DNA from: Ramlibacter henchirensis | Lineage (GTDB): Bacteria > Pseudomonadota > Gammaproteobacteria > Burkholderiales > Burkholderiaceae_C | Direction: 5' to 3' | DNA: 64,000 bases | Assembly: GCF_004682015.1 (NCBI RefSeq) | Contig: NZ_SMLM01000001.1 | Coordinates: 620,001-684,000 of the forward strand | Part shown: positions 1 to 7,740 of the stretch, in pieces | Position numbering within the stretch: the stretch's first letter is position 1 | Layout: each line of letters opens with the position of its first letter | Notes under the pieces: generated by a model | Seen by the model: the letters and a program-made list of their open reading frames with translations, nothing else | What the model was told of the DNA's origin: nothing | Databases searched by the model: none | Program-made: the position numbers and the translations under genes

Positions 1-619
1 GGCGCGCGACGTCAATGAGACCCGGCAGATCGGGGCCAAGGCGAGCAAGCTGCGCAGCCCGGAGCAGACTGAGGTCGCCACCTTCTGGATCGTGACAGGC
101 GCGCCCTCATACAACGCGATCATCCGGCAGGCCGTATCCAACAAGAACCTCGACCCTGTCGACGCCGCGCGGGTGATGGCGCTGGCGTACATGGCAGCCA
201 CCGATTCACTGGTGGCCGTATTCGACGCCAAGTACACCTATAACTTCTGGCGGCCCATCACCGCCGTGCGCAACGGCGACCAGCATGGAAACTCCGCGGT
301 GCAGCGCGACGCCGGGTGGCTGCCGCTGGTTGATGCGCCGCTGCACCCGGAATACCCGTGCGCGCATTGCATTAGCTCCGCGGCGGTAGCGAAGGTTCTC
401 CAGACCGAACTGGGTGACGAAAGCTCAATAAGCATGACCAGCCCATTCCTGCCTGGGGTGACGCGCCGTTGGTCGAGGTTCTCTGACTACTCCCAGGAGG
501 TATCGAATGCGCGCATCTGGAGTGGAGTGCACTACCGCAATTCGGCCGAAGTTGGCGCGCGCATGGGCGGCGAGATTGGCAGCTATGCGACCGCGAACTT
601 CCTAAAGCACTTGAAGTAG
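1..619 (+). CDS. Vanadium haloperoxidase-like PAP2 family protein (C-terminal part)
   Basis: The reading frame is open from the left edge, so the N-terminus lies outside the window. The visible ~205 residues have the layout of the vanadium-dependent haloperoxidase/PAP2 family. An early segment contains EQTEVATFW, then FWRPITAVRNGD, then HPEYPCAHC, and a last motif around GVHYRNSAEVGARMGGEIG. Family members usually read HPEYPSGH at the third position, and here SGH is replaced by CAH, so a vanadate- or phosphate-contacting Ser-Gly pair is altered while the His is kept. The family acts outside the cytoplasm on halides or phosphoesters, and which applies here cannot be told. The family call is secure; activity is uncertain because of the substitution. 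Confidence 0.8.
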   Translation, partial: ARDVNETRQIGAKASKLRSPEQTEVATFWIVTGAPSYNAIIRQAVSNKNLDPVDAARVMALAYMAATDSLVAVFDAKYTYNFWRPITAVRNGDQHGNSAVQRDAGWLPLVDAPLHPEYPCAHCISSAAVAKVLQTELGDESSISMTSPFLPGVTRRWSRFSDYSQEVSNARIWSGVHYRNSAEVGARMGGEIGSYATANFLKHLK

Positions 620-937
620 ATCACGCGGGGCTTGCTGGGGAGGCAACAGCTCCGGCAAGCGCCAGCTCTGCCTCAGGCAGGTCGGGCCTTGCGGGCCCTT
701 GGCGTGGCCGTCCTGCGGCGCGGCCCCGCGTGAGCTTGATGCGGGTGGTGTTGCGCCGGCAAACCTAGGCTGCACATTGGCGTGTGCCTGGGTGTCCGCT
801 TTCGCCTGGCGCAGGGTGTCCCCCTGGCAAGGCGACTGTGGCCCGGCCTGCAAACTGCTCGCCGGGCGTCGCTGGCCTCTTGGCGGCCTTCTCGTCGTGC
901 GCGCGCTCATCATGCATTCGGACCGCGTCCCGAGTTG
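620..937. other. Intergenic, no gene seen
   Basis: About 318 bases between the haloperoxidase-like gene and the conserved element before the next gene. Several overlapping GC-rich open frames occur, but none has a ribosome site or a recognisable protein, and no convincing terminator with a T-run is visible. Confidence 0.5.
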
Positions 938-1016
938 CACCTCATGGGACGCAGGGTTGTCACCCTTGGAGGGCTCGGCCCCTCTAATGGACAGAGGGAT
1001 CAAAGGAACGAATCGT
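938..1016 (+). promoter_or_regulatory. Conserved 5' element with hairpin, duplicated at 41205-41281
   Basis: This stretch just upstream of the small secreted protein gene recurs almost base for base at 41205-41281. Both copies keep TTGTCACC and the core CTCTAATGGACAGAGGG, followed by GGAACGAATCGT. The core contains an inverted repeat: arms CCCTCT (980-985) and AGAGGG (993-998) with a 7-nt loop. The start codon is 49 nt after the hairpin. It may be a promoter plus a structured leader, or a protein-binding site. The function is inferred only from conservation, which is tighter here than in the coding part of the duplicate. Confidence 0.55.
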
Positions 1017-1047
1017 CGTTGCCCGGTACCTCGCCAAAGGAGTTGCC

Positions 1048-1335
1048 ATGAAATCCGTGTTCCCCTTTGTCATCTGCGCCGCACTGTCACTGCCTGTACT
1101 CGCGCAGCAGGTGGAAGCCATGAAACACGGAGACCCGCACGCGGAAGCCGAAGCCCAGGCCAGGGTGGACGCTAGAGCGAAGGTTCCCCTCAATCGAGTC
1201 ATCCAGCCCGAAGCGGAGCGATCGTTCAACGCCCGGGCCGCCGCGGTCGCCGAGAGCCGCAAGGCGCAACGCCTGCAAAGTCCGAAGCATCCCGCGGACC
1301 GCAGCCACGAGATACAGCAGTATCAGGAACTCTAA
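1048..1335 (+). CDS. Small secreted protein of unknown function
   Basis: Encodes 95 residues. The first ~20 (MKSVFPFVICAALSLPVLAQ) look like a Sec signal peptide with cleavage after LAQ, so a ~75-residue periplasmic product is predicted. The mature part is charged, alanine-rich and probably helical, with repeated AEAEAQARVDARAK-type segments, and ends in QQYQEL. AGGAG stands five bases before the ATG and supports this start. I recognise no domain. The gene is preceded by a conserved hairpin element, and a decayed copy of the whole unit lies at 41205-41420, so the gene has been duplicated within the chromosome. Confidence 0.65.
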   Translation: MKSVFPFVICAALSLPVLAQQVEAMKHGDPHAEAEAQARVDARAKVPLNRVIQPEAERSFNARAAAVAESRKAQRLQSPKHPADRSHEIQQYQEL

Positions 1336-1572
1336 GGGGACGAGCGGCCGTTCGCGGCGCGTGTGACGCGAGAGTCATGAAGCTGAGGCCGCTGGGGCAC
1401 GTGCCAATTGCCGAACGGATTCTGCCAGTTCAATGCGGTCGACGTACGGTAGGAAGTACCCGCGGGATCCGGGAGCTGTGCGGACGGCTGCTTGCGTCCA
1501 GAAGCGGCCGTGCCCGACTGCTTCTCGCCTTGGAGCCCTGCTGGATTGGCGCGCGCGCCCTGCAGCACAGCT

Positions 1573-2541
1573 TCAATCGAGCTTGATGCCTGCGGCTTTG
1601 ATGACGGCGCCCAGCTTCACCGCGTCGTCCTTGATCGTCCGCGAGAACTGCTCCGGGCTGCTCGCGACCACGTCCATCCCCATCGCGCCCAGCTTCTCCG
1701 TGACCTCGGGCAGCTTGAGAATGCGCGTGATCTCGGCGTTGAGCTTGGCCACGATGGCGCGGTCAGTGCCCGCAGGCGCCACAAGGCCGATCCAGGTGAC
1801 CAGGTCCATGCCCGCCAGACCGGATTCCGCCAAGGTGGGTACGTCCGGAAGCGACGGCGAGCGCCTGGCGCTGGTGACCGCCAGCGCCCGCACCTTCCCG
1901 GATCTCACGAACGCCATGGCCGGGCCGAGCGCATCGAAGATCACCGGCACCTGGCCTCCCACCACGTCGGTCATGGCCGGGCCGCTGCCCTTGTAGGGGA
2001 CGGCGACCATATCGACCTTGGCCGCTGACTTGAAAGCTTCGCCTGCCACCTGGGCGGGCAGCGCGCCGTGGGCGTAAGCCAACTTGCCGCCGCGCGCCTT
2101 CGCCAGGCCGATCAGCTCCTTCACGTTGCGCGCTTCCACGGAGGGATGCACTGCCAGCACCATCGGCATGGTGATCGCCAGCGACACCGGCGCGAAGCCG
2201 TTGATCGGGTCGTATGGCAGCTTCGCGTAGAGACTCTGGTTCATTGCGAGCGTGGAGTCGATCGGCAGGAACAGCGTGTAGCCGTCCGGCGCTGCTCGCG
2301 CGGCCAGCTCCGCGCCGATGACCGTGTTGCCGCCGGGGCGGTTGTCCACCGTGACCGGCACGTTCCAGCGTTCGTTCAGCTTGGCTGCGACAGTGCGTGC
2401 CACCGTGTCCGTGCCACCGCCCGGCGGGAACGGCACGATGATGCGGATCGGTTTGGCCGGGTAGCTTTCGGGCGAAGCGAACAACGGGCCTGCCCACGCG
2501 GAGGCGAGGAGGGAAAGCAGGAACGTGCGGCGCAACTTCAT
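1573..2541 (-). CDS. Bug-type tripartite tricarboxylate transporter substrate-binding protein
   Basis: 322 residues with a signal peptide (MKLRRTFLLSLLASAWAGPLFAS), then the classic Bug-receptor start YPAKPIRIIVPFPPGGGTDT and a central VAVPYKGSGPAMTDVVGGQ motif. These are periplasmic receptors for carboxylates that feed TctAB-type permeases. Betaproteobacteria carry many orphan copies, and no permease genes lie nearby. The chosen ATG has GGGAG eight bases upstream; a longer in-frame extension is arginine-rich and not signal-like. The last residues (AVIKAAGIKLD) match the usual family C-terminus, so the gene is complete. The ligand cannot be told from sequence. Confidence 0.9.
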   Translation of the reverse strand: MKLRRTFLLSLLASAWAGPLFASPESYPAKPIRIIVPFPPGGGTDTVARTVAAKLNERWNVPVTVDNRPGGNTVIGAELAARAAPDGYTLFLPIDSTLAMNQSLYAKLPYDPINGFAPVSLAITMPMVLAVHPSVEARNVKELIGLAKARGGKLAYAHGALPAQVAGEAFKSAAKVDMVAVPYKGSGPAMTDVVGGQVPVIFDALGPAMAFVRSGKVRALAVTSARRSPSLPDVPTLAESGLAGMDLVTWIGLVAPAGTDRAIVAKLNAEITRILKLPEVTEKLGAMGMDVVASSPEQFSRTIKDDAVKLGAVIKAAGIKLD

Positions 2542-2761
2542 GGACGTGACTCCCAGGGCAAATTCCGGCTGGCTTTCACGCCGCCGACGCCGCCGCGCTC
2601 GGTGGGGCGGTCGATGGTGCGCAGGCATTGCGACCATGGAGCGAGCAAGCAAGTACCCGTTCCTGTCGGCTACGAGGCACTAGAGGTAGTCGACCTTCGA
2701 TGTGGTCCGTCCTTTCACTGTACGCTTCCAGCCCCCGCACAGCTTCTGCATGCGCTACCAC

Positions 2762-3085
2762 TCACTGGCTTCGCTCCACCACTACATCGCTGACCCAGAT
2801 GACCGGTTGTGCGTCGGTGTAGTTCGGGATGTCGGCCAGGATCTCCTGTGCGTGCGGGTTCATGGCAGCCTGCAACGTCTCGAGCGAATCGGAGTAGACG
2901 CTGCATGCGGCCGCGAACGGCATGGGCGCTCCCGGCGCTCCTGCGGCCAAGCCCTTGTCGATGGTGTAGTAGCGGCAGGCCGCTCCCAACCGTCGCGCCA
3001 GCATCGGCATATGCTTGTCCCGGTAGTAGTCGTGATCGAAGCGCATGCCGGGCTTGAATGGGTACATCACGTTGAACTTGATCAT
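2762..3085 (-). CDS. EthD family protein
   Basis: 107 residues with the ferredoxin-like EthD signature: MIKFNVMYPFKPGMRFDHDYYRDKHMPM, then a central region with CRYYTIDKG and a C-terminal VIWVSDVVVE strand. EthD was named from the ethyl tert-butyl ether degradation cluster, and family members are small dimeric alpha+beta barrel proteins often found in catabolic operons. The length is normal for the family. It stands alone between a Bug receptor (same strand, about 220 bases downstream) and the divergent aldo/keto reductase, so no pathway can be assigned. Confidence 0.8.
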   Translation of the reverse strand: MIKFNVMYPFKPGMRFDHDYYRDKHMPMLARRLGAACRYYTIDKGLAAGAPGAPMPFAAACSVYSDSLETLQAAMNPHAQEILADIPNYTDAQPVIWVSDVVVERSQ

Positions 3086-3258
3086 TCGTTACTCCACGAG
3101 TCGCAACCTGCAGGCGGCCGCATCGGATCCGAAGCAGTCGCAGCAAGCCGTCGGATACCGCACTGCTGGTGTAGCGCAATGGAGCGGATGGCTGGATCGG
3201 AGCAAATGAGACTTGACCGGGTGCCCCGGCTGAGTCGACAGGAAACGGAGAAACGTCC

Positions 3259-4209
3259 ATGCAGTACCGCCCCCTCGGCCGTTCGGGCCTCCTGGTTTCG
3301 CCCCTCTGCTTCGGCGGCAACGTGTTGGGCTGGACGGCCGACGAGAAGACCTCGTTCTCCCTGCTCGATGCTTGGCTCGACGCGGGCTTCAACTTCATCG
3401 ACACGGCCGACGTGTATTCGCGGTGGGCCCCCGGCCATGCCGGGGGCGAATCGGAGACGGTGATCGGCCGCTGGTTGAAGCAAGGCGGCCGGCGGGACAA
3501 AGTCGTGATCGCCACCAAGGTCGGATTGGACATGGGGCAGGGCGCCACCCTCAAGCCCGACTACATCCGCAGGGCCGTGGAGGATTCGCTGCGGCGACTG
3601 CAAGTGGAACGGATCGACCTGTACCAGTCGCACCGCGACGATCCGGACACGCCGCTGGAGGCCACGCTGGAAACTTACGCCGGTTTGATCGCTGCGGGGA
3701 AGGTGAAGGCCATCGGCGCGTCCAATTTCAGCGCCACGCGGCTGGCGCAGGCGCTCGACACAAGCAAACGCCTGGGCTTTCCGCGCTACGAGAGCTTGCA
3801 GCCGCTCTACAACCTTTACGACCGGGCCGAGTTCGAAGGTGAGCTGCGCGACGTGTGCCTGCGCAGCGACGTGGGCGTCATCAACTTCTATGCGCTGGCG
3901 GCGGGATTCCTCACCGGCAAGTACCGCGTGCCCGATGACGCGTCGAAGAGCGTTCGGGGGAAGAACACGGTGGCCAAGTACGTGAACCAGCGCGGCCTCA
4001 GGATCCTGGCGGCAGTGGACCAGGTCGCGGATCGGCTCGGCGCCACGCCCGCGCGGGTCGCGATTGCCTGGAACATGGCGCAGCCTGGCATCACCTCACC
4101 CATCGCGAGTGCAACGTCGCTTGCCCAGTTGTCCGAACTCGCGGCCGCCACGCGACTGAAGCTGGACGCGGAAAACATGGCGCTGCTGGATCAGGCCTCC
4201 CGCTCATGA
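3259..4209 (+). CDS. Aldo/keto reductase
   Basis: 316 residues, a full-length TIM-barrel aldo/keto reductase. It starts with YRPLGRSGLLVSPLCFGGNV, followed by FNFIDTADVYS carrying the catalytic Asp48 and Tyr53. The catalytic Lys is 87 in IATKVG and the His is 125 in YQSHRDD. The family reduces carbonyls, or oxidises alcohols, with NADP(H) in the cytoplasm; this type resembles the YajO/Gre3-like general stress and sugar-aldehyde reductases. A run GAAACGGAGAAACGTCC precedes the ATG and supplies the ribosome site. It diverges from the EthD gene, and no partner shows its substrate. Confidence 0.9.
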   Translation: MQYRPLGRSGLLVSPLCFGGNVLGWTADEKTSFSLLDAWLDAGFNFIDTADVYSRWAPGHAGGESETVIGRWLKQGGRRDKVVIATKVGLDMGQGATLKPDYIRRAVEDSLRRLQVERIDLYQSHRDDPDTPLEATLETYAGLIAAGKVKAIGASNFSATRLAQALDTSKRLGFPRYESLQPLYNLYDRAEFEGELRDVCLRSDVGVINFYALAAGFLTGKYRVPDDASKSVRGKNTVAKYVNQRGLRILAAVDQVADRLGATPARVAIAWNMAQPGITSPIASATSLAQLSELAAATRLKLDAENMALLDQASRS

Positions 4210-4348
4210 CCGTGCAAGCGCCTGGAGACGCGACGCTGCTATCGGTCGCAAGCAGACGTCGTGACCCGCGGAATTTGCGTAGGCGCAGAATGCTCGTCCC
4301 GGTCACAGAGCGATTTCCGTCCCCGGGCAACACAGAAGGGAAGCGCGC

Positions 4349-5533
4349 GTGATGACCATTTCTGGCTTCATCAAGGAGCAGCTGGGACCGATCGTGGACG
4401 AGTGGGTGGAGTTCGCACGCACCAGGGTGCCTCTGCAGCACGACTTCACGCGCGAGGAGCTCGCGGACCACGCGAGGGTTCTCCTGCTCGCCATTGCGGC
4501 TGACATCGAGCAGGCGCAAGGGGCCCAGGAAAAGCACGACAAAGCACAGGGGAACGACCCCGAAAACGCGCCTGAGGTCACGCGCATGGCACGCGACCAC
4601 GCGGCGCAGCGCTTCGTACAGGGCTTCTCCTTCGATCACCTGGTCTCGGAGTTCCGCGCGCTGCGCGCGTCGGTCATTCGCAGATGGACGAAGCAGATCG
4701 ATCAGGCGCGCCCGGACCACCTCGACGACCTGACGCGGTTCGGGGAGGCGATGGACCAGGCTCTGTCCGAGTCGGCCTCCCTGTACACCAGGAAAGTCGA
4801 CGATTCGCGCAACCTCCTGCTGGGCGTCCTCGGGCACGACCTGCGGACACCGCTGGGCGTCGTTCACATGAGCGCCAGCTACCTGCTGCGCAGTGACACC
4901 CTGGACGGGGCGCAAACCAAGGCCGCAGCGCGCATCCTCACCTCCGCCGATCGGATGTCGGCCATGGTCAAGGACATCCTGGATTTCACCCAGACGGCGT
5001 TCGGCGTCACCCTGCCGCTGTCGCCGGCACCCGCCGACATGGGAGAGCTCGCGAAGACGATCGTCGTCGAGACGAAGACGCTTGTCCCGGAGTGCCAGGT
5101 CGAGCTGTTCACGCAAGGAGAGCTTGCGGGCCGCTGGGATGGTGCACGAATCGGCCAGATGCTGTCCAACCTGCTCGCGAACGCCGTGCAGCACGGAGAG
5201 AAGACCGAGCCTGTCAGCGTGCGGGTGACCGGCGACGGCAACCACGTGAGCGTGGAGGTCCGCAACAAGGGAGCGCCAATCCCCCAGCACGCGCAGAAGA
5301 CCTTGTTCCTCCCGCTGCGTCAAGCGCCCACCGCTGAAGGGGAGAGGCGGGCCGGATCTTCGGGCCTTGGGCTCGGGCTCTACATCACACGCGAGATCGC
5401 GGTGGCGCACGGCGGAAGCATCGAAGTCGCTTCCAACGCAGACCGGACCACCTTCACTGCCCGGCTTCCCCGTACACCGCCGCCCTGGAAGGACAGAAGG
5501 TCTGGTGCGAGCCGCGGCGGGAAACAATCGTGA
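4349..5533 (+). CDS. Soluble sensor histidine kinase with RsbRD-like N-terminal domain
   Basis: 394 residues, no transmembrane segments. Residues ~1-150 form an all-helical region resembling the RsbRD N-terminal domain found in some cytoplasmic kinases. The HisKA H-box is LGVLGHDLRTPLG with the phospho-acceptor His163. The ATPase part has the N-box SNLLANAVQHG and the G-box GLGLGLYI. The short C-terminal tail is basic. The double ATGATG start has a weak GGAAG sequence upstream. No response regulator gene is next to it, so it is an orphan kinase here. The N-terminal domain suggests stress or redox sensing in the cytoplasm, but the signal is unknown. Confidence 0.9.
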   Translation: MMTISGFIKEQLGPIVDEWVEFARTRVPLQHDFTREELADHARVLLLAIAADIEQAQGAQEKHDKAQGNDPENAPEVTRMARDHAAQRFVQGFSFDHLVSEFRALRASVIRRWTKQIDQARPDHLDDLTRFGEAMDQALSESASLYTRKVDDSRNLLLGVLGHDLRTPLGVVHMSASYLLRSDTLDGAQTKAAARILTSADRMSAMVKDILDFTQTAFGVTLPLSPAPADMGELAKTIVVETKTLVPECQVELFTQGELAGRWDGARIGQMLSNLLANAVQHGEKTEPVSVRVTGDGNHVSVEVRNKGAPIPQHAQKTLFLPLRQAPTAEGERRAGSSGLGLGLYITREIAVAHGGSIEVASNADRTTFTARLPRTPPPWKDRRSGASRGGKQS

Positions 5534-5941
5534 TCAGCGCCTGCGCCGGCGGCCCAACAGCGGAACGTCACGCCTCAATGCGGTAAAGCCGCTGACGACA
5601 GAGAGCCGGCGCGCACTGACACTGCGCAGCGCGGCCGGCTCGATTGAGAGACACAGAGAAATCAAGGTATCAACGAATGAATGCCTTTTCGCTTCTCGAT
5701 ATCAGCCTCCTTGTCGTCCAAAACGAGCCTTCACTTTACCGAGCCTGCACTTCATGCGAGCCTCAGCGCAGTGTTTCGACGCTCTCCGCTTGTATCAGCG
5801 CGGTCGGATTGCCCGGTTCTCGACGAGACGAGATCGCCTGGTCGGGCAGAAGTCGGAAACTTCCGAGTGCGTGAGTGCGAATCTGCCTACCCACAGCAGC
5901 GACGACTTGGCGCAGCCTTGTCGCCCAAGGAGGTGACAGCA
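5534..5941. other. Intergenic region with no supported gene
   Basis: About 408 bases between the histidine kinase and the small gene at 5942. One short open frame starts near 5677 with an acceptable spacing to AAGG, but the protein matches nothing I know and its composition is not typical coding sequence. No clear terminator was seen. The last bases provide the strong AAGGAGGTG ribosome site of the next gene. Confidence 0.4.
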
Positions 5942-6205
5942 ATGCACATGGACGCGGGCTTGGGTGCGCGCGAAGTCGAGATCGAGAACGTCCGAGCGGT
6001 CGGCGTTGCCGACCTCCGCGAGCTGGCGTCGCACACGGTGGTCCGGGAGCCCGGGTGCACGACGCACCAATTGGAGTTCGTGGCCGGCGGGATGGCTGAG
6101 GTCCGGTACGGCGATGCCGGGGCGCTGCTGCACCTGACCGCCGAGGGCTGCGGCATGACATGGGCGCAGGACGGCACGCTCCTCCTCAGGAGTTGGTCCG
6201 GCTAG
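5942..6205 (+). CDS. Small protein of unknown function
   Basis: 87 residues with no signal peptide or membrane segment. The start is fixed by an excellent ribosome site, AAGGAGGTGACAGCA directly before the ATG, the strongest in this part of the window. The protein is acidic and probably beta-rich toward the middle (CTTHQLEFVAGGMAEVRYG) and ends LLLRSWSG. A longer upstream extension in the same frame has no ribosome site and atypical composition. I do not recognise a family. It is followed after 74 bases by the phasin-like gene on the same strand. Confidence 0.55.
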   Translation: MHMDAGLGAREVEIENVRAVGVADLRELASHTVVREPGCTTHQLEFVAGGMAEVRYGDAGALLHLTAEGCGMTWAQDGTLLLRSWSG

Positions 6206-6279
6206 CCCGGTGAGTACCCGCCCGCGCCCATCATGGCAATTCGCTGCCAGCAAGACGCGGGCCGCCTGGATCAGATCAC

Positions 6280-6801
6280 ATGAACACCCGCATTCCGCCG
6301 CCATCGAACGTTCCGACCCCAGCCCGGGAAGGCACGATCCGGACGGTTGGCTGGCAGCGATGGTCGGCGGTCTTCCAGGCCCAGTTCCGACTCTTGAACC
6401 GTCTGACGCTCCTCTCTCGCCATGCGGCCGGAGAGACTCAGTCTGCACGCTCGCCGCTGGAACTCTTCTCGATCCAGATGAACCTGCAGAAGGCGCTCGT
6501 ACTGGATTGCACGGCTTTCGCGACGGACTGCCTGCGTGCGGTCAGCGGACTGCCGTTGGAACGCAGCGGCGTGGACGGGCACCAGCCGCGCAGCCCAGGT
6601 GAAGCCGTCGCCCCGGTCGTTGGCGCCATCACGGAACCGATCATCGAAGGAATGCAAGCTGCGCTGTTTGCCGCCGCGAGTACGCCCGCAGCGGCGTTCG
6701 CGAGTCAGGCGCCACCGCCAGCGGAGCCGACCGCCCCCGACAGAGAGCCGCCGGGTCGATGCCGAGCCACACGCAAGCGCCAGCCGCACGCCTGGGGCTG
6801 A
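6280..6801 (+). CDS. Phasin-like hypothetical protein
   Basis: 173 residues. The central ~30-130 part is helical and amphipathic, with AVFQAQFRLLNRLTLLS and FSIQMNLQKALVLDCTAF. This pattern is reminiscent of phasins, which coat polyhydroxyalkanoate granules, though a confident family match cannot be made by eye. The C-terminal ~45 residues are alanine/proline-rich and then basic (RCRATRKRQPHAWG), perhaps disordered. The ribosome site before the ATG is weak. It follows a small unknown gene on the same strand. Alternatives are any helical bundle or granule- or nucleoid-associated protein. Confidence 0.5.
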   Translation: MNTRIPPPSNVPTPAREGTIRTVGWQRWSAVFQAQFRLLNRLTLLSRHAAGETQSARSPLELFSIQMNLQKALVLDCTAFATDCLRAVSGLPLERSGVDGHQPRSPGEAVAPVVGAITEPIIEGMQAALFAAASTPAAAFASQAPPPAEPTAPDREPPGRCRATRKRQPHAWG

Positions 6802-6920
6802 CGCACGTAAAGGCGCGCGGCCGCGCGGTCGCGACGACAGGAAGCCTCAGGCGCGCCGTGAATCGGATCAGAAACAGACTCGCACACGCGCACGCAGATG
6901 AGCTATCTGTCATTGCAAGC

Positions 6921-7727
6921 CTATCGCGAAGGCTCCTCGTGCAGGCAGACGATCTCGCCCTGCAATTCGCGCGGAACCCCCACCAGCGGCGGATAACGGC
7001 GCAGGACGTCGGGGTCGTGCCCCGGCACGATGTGCCGCGGCGAATCGGCCAGCCGCGCGATGCGATCCCAGCCGGCCACCATGTCGCCGACGTGGAAGAC
7101 GATGGGGTAGGGCGCCTGCCGCTCCATGTTCTCGTAGTAGTGGCTGGCGTCCGAAGCGAGCACCACCCAGCCACGCCGTGTATGGACGCGCACCACCTGC
7201 AAACCATCGGTGTGACCGCCGATCAGGTGCGTCTCGATGCCGGGCGCGATCGTGGTCTCGCCGTGGCAGAACGCGACCCGGTCGGCGTAGACGGCGCGCA
7301 CCACCTGCACCACGTCCTCGACGGCGAAGGCGAAGCGGAACACCTGCTTGCACATGTGGCAGCCCGTCGCGTACTGGAGCTCGCGCTCCTGGAGGTGGAT
7401 GCGCGCGTTCGGCAGCAGGTCCAGGTTGCCGGCGTGGTCGTAGTGCAGGTGCGTGATGATCACGTCCCGCACCTGCTCCGGCGCCACCTGCAGCGCGGCC
7501 AGCGAGCGGATGGGGCAGCGCAGGAAATGCCGCTCACGCTGGCGCGCCATCTGCGCGCTGAAGCCGGCATCGACCAGCCAGGCGCCGCCGCCGCCCCGGA
7601 TCAGCCAGACGAAGTAGTCCAGCGGCATGGGCGCGTCATGCAGGTCGCCGCCCGCCATGAAGTTGTCGCGGCGGAAGCGGTCGTGCTTCGCGTACCGCAG
7701 GGCGAAGACTTCGTATTCGGGGAGCAT
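6921..7727 (-). CDS. Metallo-beta-lactamase fold hydrolase, N-acyl homoserine lactonase-like
   Basis: 268 residues with the di-zinc HxHxDH motif in THLHYDHAG (His93, His95, Asp97, His98), further ligands in IGGHTDG and LASDASHYY, and a late VPGHDP. The overall pattern resembles AttM/AiiB-type lactonases that open homoserine-lactone or sugar-lactone rings in the cytoplasm. It starts 13 bases after the stop of the LacI-family gene on the same strand, so the two are probably co-transcribed. They diverge from the TRAP/RuBisCO-like operon. A role opening a sugar-acid lactone of that pathway is therefore as likely as quorum quenching; the substrate is inferred only from context. Confidence 0.85.
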   Translation of the reverse strand: MLPEYEVFALRYAKHDRFRRDNFMAGGDLHDAPMPLDYFVWLIRGGGGAWLVDAGFSAQMARQRERHFLRCPIRSLAALQVAPEQVRDVIITHLHYDHAGNLDLLPNARIHLQERELQYATGCHMCKQVFRFAFAVEDVVQVVRAVYADRVAFCHGETTIAPGIETHLIGGHTDGLQVVRVHTRRGWVVLASDASHYYENMERQAPYPIVFHVGDMVAGWDRIARLADSPRHIVPGHDPDVLRRYPPLVGVPRELQGEIVCLHEEPSR

Positions 7728-7740
7728 GGGTCCTCCAGGG

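Noticed and set aside
5677..5874. Short frame with a phrase like a response-regulator start (LLVVQNEPSL)
   Set aside because: The likeness covers about ten residues only, there is no phosphorylated Asp region, and the rest is unlike a receiver domain.
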